DNA of 64,000 nt from Xanthomonas arboricola pv. juglandis (lineage in GTDB: Bacteria > Pseudomonadota > Gammaproteobacteria > Xanthomonadales > Xanthomonadaceae): positions 1,055,458 to 1,119,457 of the forward strand of contig NZ_JZEF01000001.1 of the NCBI RefSeq assembly GCF_001013475.1, read 5' to 3'. The notes below the pieces were generated by a model. The model did no database searches and had not been told where the DNA came from. It saw nothing but the letters and a program-made list of their open reading frames with translations. The position numbers and the translations under genes were made by a program. Shown here piece by piece: positions 60,783 through 64,000 of this stretch (positions are counted from its first letter, which is position 1; the number at the start of each line of letters is the position of its first letter).

Positions 60783-61910
60783 TCAGCGTTTGCTGAGCCG
60801 CTCCATGGCCAGCCGGACACTGTTGGACAGGCGGGAGATGGCGCGCGCCAAGGTACCAATTTCATCCTTGAGGTTGACCTCCTCGATGGTGTGGTTCCAC
60901 TTGCCCAGGCTCAGCTCTTCGGCCACGGTGGTCAGGTGCTGGATCGGGCGCAGCACGCGGCTCCAGATCAACGCCCACTGCAGGCCGAGCAACAGCGCGC
61001 ACACCAGCAGGCCGATGCCGGCGATCCACAGCGACTGGCGCACGATCACGCCATTGACGTCGCTCTTGGGGTAGGCCGACACCAGGGTGAAGCCCCAATC
61101 GGGCACTTCCTGCTTGGTGACGACCCAGTCGTTGGGCGTTTCCTTGACGATCCGCTCGATGGTGGCGGTGTCGGTGGTGGCACCGGTGGTGGACTGGAAG
61201 CGCAGCTTGTTCTTGCTGTCGAACACGGCGATGAAGCCGGAGTCGAGCACGCGACGGCTGCTGACCACGTTTTCCAGCGCCTGGGTGTCGGCCTTGTAGC
61301 CGACGTACCAGGCACCGATCACGCGCTTGTCGTTGCCTGCGAAGATCGGCTCGTAGCCGGTGACGTACGGGTTGCCGAGGATGTCGACCACGCCGTAGAA
61401 GCTTTCGCCGTTGCGCAGCTTGGCGGCGGCCTGGCCGTTGGGATCGAGCACGGTGCCGATGGCGCGGCTGCCGTCGTCCTTCTTGACGTTGGTGGAGATG
61501 CGCACGAAGTCATCGCCGGTGCGCGAGAACAGCGTGGCGGTGCCTTCGTGGATGGCGGTGACCTCGTCGAGCATGTCGAAGACGTTGGCCTGCGCCTTCT
61601 GGCCCAGCAGCAGGTCGTTGGCGCTGCGCTCGCCCACGCGCACTTCGTTGCCGACGCTGGCGGCGCCGTGTGCGTTGGCTTCCTTGCGCAGCTGGCGCAT
61701 GGAGGAATTGACGCGATCGAGCATCATCGCGCGGGTGACCGAGAACAGGGTCTGCAAGGACACCGACTGGCGCTCGATCGCGTCGCCGGTCTCGAACTTG
61801 ACCCGGTTCGCTTCGGTAATGGCCAGAATGACCGTCAGTGCCACCACCACGACCAGCACCAAGGCCAGCACCGGCAACAGCAGGCGCACCCGCAAAGAGT
61901 GACGAAGCAT
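60783..61910 (-). CDS. Cache-HAMP membrane sensor without methyl-accepting domain
   Basis: A 375-residue membrane protein. An N-terminal membrane segment (LLLPVLALVLVVVVALTVIL) is followed by a large periplasmic Cache 3/Cache 2-type sensor domain (about 35-290, with SFYGVVDILGNPYVTGYEPI and WYVGYKADTQALENVV), a second membrane segment (LWIAGIGLLVCALLLGLQWA) and a HAMP domain RVLRPIQHLTTVAEELSLGK ending DEIGTLARAISRLSNSVRLA. It stops about 10 residues after the HAMP, where chemoreceptors carry the signalling domain, so it is a stand-alone sensor. It pairs with the PatA-like gene. Ligand unknown. Confidence 0.85.
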   Translation of the reverse strand: MLRHSLRVRLLLPVLALVLVVVVALTVILAITEANRVKFETGDAIERQSVSLQTLFSVTRAMMLDRVNSSMRQLRKEANAHGAASVGNEVRVGERSANDLLLGQKAQANVFDMLDEVTAIHEGTATLFSRTGDDFVRISTNVKKDDGSRAIGTVLDPNGQAAAKLRNGESFYGVVDILGNPYVTGYEPIFAGNDKRVIGAWYVGYKADTQALENVVSSRRVLDSGFIAVFDSKNKLRFQSTTGATTDTATIERIVKETPNDWVVTKQEVPDWGFTLVSAYPKSDVNGVIVRQSLWIAGIGLLVCALLLGLQWALIWSRVLRPIQHLTTVAEELSLGKWNHTIEEVNLKDEIGTLARAISRLSNSVRLAMERLSKR

Positions 61911-62208
61911 CGCAATTCCCCTGAACGCGTTTAGTGATTGGATCGAACGCCGTCGCAGCCCCCCGGCAGCGGTCGGACCTAGCCGTTATCGGCTGTTGCG
62001 CATGATGCTGAAGCGGCCCCCACGCCGCTGGCGGTGCATACGATAGCTCAAGCCGATCGTTTTGGAAGCGCGGCGGCTGCGTCAAGTGGCGTGGCGTTCA
62101 AGAACGGTCGAGAACGTCACAGGCTTGGGGCGCGATGGGCGTGGCCGACGAACGGCGCGATGGCCTTTGCGCGCCTGGAAGCCGGCAGCGCGAAGGAGAA
62201 GCGCATAG

Positions 62209-62234
62209 AAAAGCCGACTCTCGCGAGCCGGCTT
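62209..62234 (-). terminator. Terminator after the haloperoxidase-like gene (in gap 61911-62255)
   Basis: On the minus strand an AAGCCGGCTCGC...GAGAGTCGGCTT hairpin followed by TTCT lies 22 nt past the stop of the hydrolase gene. The rest of the 345-bp gap 61911-62255 shows no gene; it includes the upstream region of the Cache-HAMP gene. Confidence 0.65.
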
Positions 62235-62255
62235 GGTGTCCCGGATCGAACCGGA

Positions 62256-63080
62256 TCAGGCTTTCGCGAAGGCCAACAGGTCCTGATTGAACTGATCGGC
62301 ATGGGTGACGGGCAGGCCATGCGGAGCGCCGGCGTAGATCTTCAGTTCGGCGTTCTGGATGATCTTGGCCGACAGCTTGCCCGATGCATCGATCGGCACG
62401 ATCTGGTCGTCGTCGCCATGCACCACCAATGCCGGCACATCGATCTTCTCCAGGTCCGGGGTGTAGTCCACTTCGGAGAACTGCTTGATGCAGTCGTATT
62501 GGCCCTTGTGGCCGCCCAGCATGCCCTGCAGCCAGAACGCATCGCGCATGCCCTGGGTGACCTTGTGGCCGTCGCGGTTGGCGCCGAAGAACGCCGTGGT
62601 CAACTCCTGGTAGAACTGCGAACGGTCCTTGGCCACACCTTCGCGGATGCCGTCGAACACGCTGATCGGCAGTCCACCGGGATTGGTCGGGCTCTTGACC
62701 ATCTGCGGCGGCACCGCGCCGACCAGCACCACCTTGGCCACGCGCTTGCTGCCATGGCGGCCGATGTAATGCGCCACTTCGCCACCGCCGGTGGAATGGC
62801 CGACCAGGATCGCGTCCTGTAGGTTCAGCTGCTCGATCACTGCCGCCAGATCGTCGGCGTAGGTGTCCATGTCGTTGCCGTCCCAGGTTTGCGACGAGCG
62901 GCCATGACTGCGGCGGTCATGCGCGATCACGCGGAAGCCGTGTTGGCCCATGAACAGCATCTGCGCGTCCCAGGCATCGGCGCTGAGCGGCCAGCCGTGC
63001 GAGAACACCACCGGCTGGCCGTTGCCCCAGTCCTTGTAAAAAATGTTGGCGCCGTCGGGGCGGGTGACGAAATTGGACAT
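62256..63080 (-). CDS. Alpha/beta hydrolase, cofactor-free haloperoxidase type
   Basis: A 274-residue alpha/beta-fold enzyme, the group annotated as non-heme chloroperoxidase/esterase. It begins [20 protein letters not shown]; the nucleophile elbow is [20 protein letters not shown], the Asp is in [17 protein letters not shown] and the His in [18 protein letters not shown]. The oxyanion-hole HGW lies in [18 protein letters not shown]. The ATG at 63080 has a GGAG ribosome site 9 nt away and matches the family's usual start. The frame is open upstream to 63359, where [18 protein letters not shown] resembles a twin-arginine signal, so a longer exported form is possible. It is flanked by a gap (63081-63410) and mntH. 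Confidence 0.9.
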   Translation of the reverse strand: MSNFVTRPDGANIFYKDWGNGQPVVFSHGWPLSADAWDAQMLFMGQHGFRVIAHDRRSHGRSSQTWDGNDMDTYADDLAAVIEQLNLQDAILVGHSTGGGEVAHYIGRHGSKRVAKVVLVGAVPPQMVKSPTNPGGLPISVFDGIREGVAKDRSQFYQELTTAFFGANRDGHKVTQGMRDAFWLQGMLGGHKGQYDCIKQFSEVDYTPDLEKIDVPALVVHGDDDQIVPIDASGKLSAKIIQNAELKIYAGAPHGLPVTHADQFNQDLLAFAKA

Positions 63081-63410
63081 CGGGTTGACTCCGTTATTGG
63101 TCGGGTGGGGCGGCGTGGTGGGATGAGCGCGTAGCGCCGGGACAGCACTGGCCAAGCTCGGCAGCGCTAACGCTGCCAGAGCGGCCGTTGCAGAGATGAG
63201 AAAGCTGCGTCGACCGGGCGCGTCTCGAACGGAGGCATGGGCGCTGCCGCAGGCGAGGGCATGCAATCCGGACGTCGTGATCACGGGCCTGGCGTGATGC
63301 GGTCGGGAGAACACGCGTCGAATTGGTCGTTGCGCACGCGGTACGCGCGGGGCCAACAACGCATCAGCCTCGACCGCAAGCTGACGGCTGCGACAGATCG
63401 CCCAGACGGA

Positions 63411-64000
63411 TCACTGCAGGGCGGTATCCCACAGCAGCTTCAGGTTCAAGCCGACGATCACCGCCGCAATGAACCAGGCGATGCGCACCAGCCAAGGCGG
63501 TGTCACCAGCGCGCCCATCAACTCACGATCCGACACGAAGCGCACCAGCGGGATCACCGCAAACGGCAGCTGCATCGACAGCACCACCTGGCTGAGCACC
63601 AGGAGCCGCGCGGTACCGGCCTCGCCATACAACCAGGTCACGATCACCACCGGCACGATGGCGATGCCGCGCGTCAGCAGGCGCCGCAGCCACGGCGGCA
63701 AACGCAGTTGCAGAAAGCCTTCCATCACGATCTGCCCGGCCAGCGTGGCAGTGACGGTCGAATTGACGCCGGAGGCCAGCAGCGCCACTGCGAACAGCGT
63801 CGAGGCCAGGCCCACGCCCAGCATTGGCGCGAGCAGGGCGTGGGCCTGTTCGATTTCCTGCACATCGGTGCGGCCCTGCGCATGGAACACCGCCGCCGCC
63901 AGGATCAGGATCGAGGCGTTGATGAACAGCGCGAACATCAACGCCACGGTGCTGTCGGTCACCGCCCAGCGCAGCGCCGACTTGCGGCCCGCATCGGTGC
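63411..64000 (-). CDS. mntH: MntH, Nramp-family Mn2+/Fe2+ transporter (5' part outside window)
   Basis: The C-terminal part of a proton-coupled divalent metal transporter; about 196 residues are inside the window, and the frame continues past the right edge (upstream residues [20 protein letters not shown]). Membrane segments include [40 protein letters not shown] and [20 protein letters not shown], and the stretch [20 protein letters not shown] with the conserved TxTxAGQxVMEGF motif is diagnostic for MntH/Nramp. The stop is at 63411-63413. It imports manganese across the inner membrane. No promoter is visible in the window. Confidence 0.93.
   Translation of the reverse strand, partial: TDAGRKSALRWAVTDSTVALMFALFINASILILAAAVFHAQGRTDVQEIEQAHALLAPMLGVGLASTLFAVALLASGVNSTVTATLAGQIVMEGFLQLRLPPWLRRLLTRGIAIVPVVIVTWLYGEAGTARLLVLSQVVLSMQLPFAVIPLVRFVSDRELMGALVTPPWLVRIAWFIAAVIVGLNLKLLWDTALQ

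Overview
The window is about 64 kb of high-GC chromosome from a gammaproteobacterium, almost certainly Xanthomonas or a close relative. This rests on the order of recognisable housekeeping genes (scpAB; cmk-rpsA-ihfB-lapA-lapB; folD, guaB, guaA), an Oar-type TonB-dependent receptor beside a sugar-uptake operon, the aguA/aguB pair, and dispersed inverted repeats. The genus is inferred from overall character, not from a database match.

Left part, 1-35.5 kb, is core genome. It starts with the scpB end and scpA (minus), then a YciI-like gene and a BolA-like gene. From 2.2 to 15.6 kb is a carbohydrate locus on the plus strand: a LacI-type repressor, a TonB-dependent receptor, a GH144-like lipoprotein glucanase, a lipoprotein binding protein, two ABC permeases, a large secreted glycosidase-like protein with an F5/8-type domain, and an exported endonuclease/exonuclease/phosphatase-fold protein. 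The last six form a tightly overlapping operon. cre-like operators lie before the repressor gene and before the operon. No ABC ATPase gene is present. Next, on the minus strand, are the agmatine genes aguA and aguB with a GNAT acetyltransferase and a TraB-family membrane protein, a small exported protein, and a zinc-ligand-poor L36. On the plus strand follow cmk, rpsA, ihfB, lapA, lapB, a WecA-like glycosyl-phosphate transferase, a WbpM/CapD-like dehydratase and galU (envelope polysaccharide supply), then a frameshifted CPA2 antiporter, a DUF1244 gene (minus), folD, guaB and guaA.

The 3' end of guaA is an integration site. A P4-type tyrosine integrase starts 300 bp downstream and opens an accessory region up to about 58.5-60 kb. 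It holds an AbiEi/AbiEii toxin-antitoxin pair with an operator over the antitoxin start codon, an AlpA-type regulator, a complete IS3-family element with a 3-bp target duplication, an unknown 318-aa protein, and a 15-kb minus-strand defence operon. In transcription order the operon is a 2210-aa protein (transglutaminase-like region, DUF4011, SF1 helicase, PD-(D/E)XK-like nuclease, DUF3320), then jetA, jetB, jetC and jetD of a type II Wadjet system, with 1-nt gaps or 4-bp overlaps at most junctions. Divergent from it are an XRE antitoxin-like gene and an MNT-fold toxin gene broken by a frameshift. A frameshifted short-chain dehydrogenase and a divergent TetR repressor with two clear operators follow.

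From 60.1 kb the sequence looks like core genome again: a PatA/DUF4388-like protein, a Cache-HAMP membrane protein without a methyl-accepting domain, an alpha/beta hydrolase of the cofactor-free haloperoxidase type, and the C-terminal part of mntH. Three genes (CPA2 antiporter, MNT toxin, SDR) carry single-base frameshifts. These may be real or may be assembly errors. The most interesting feature is the helicase-nuclease built into the Wadjet operon.
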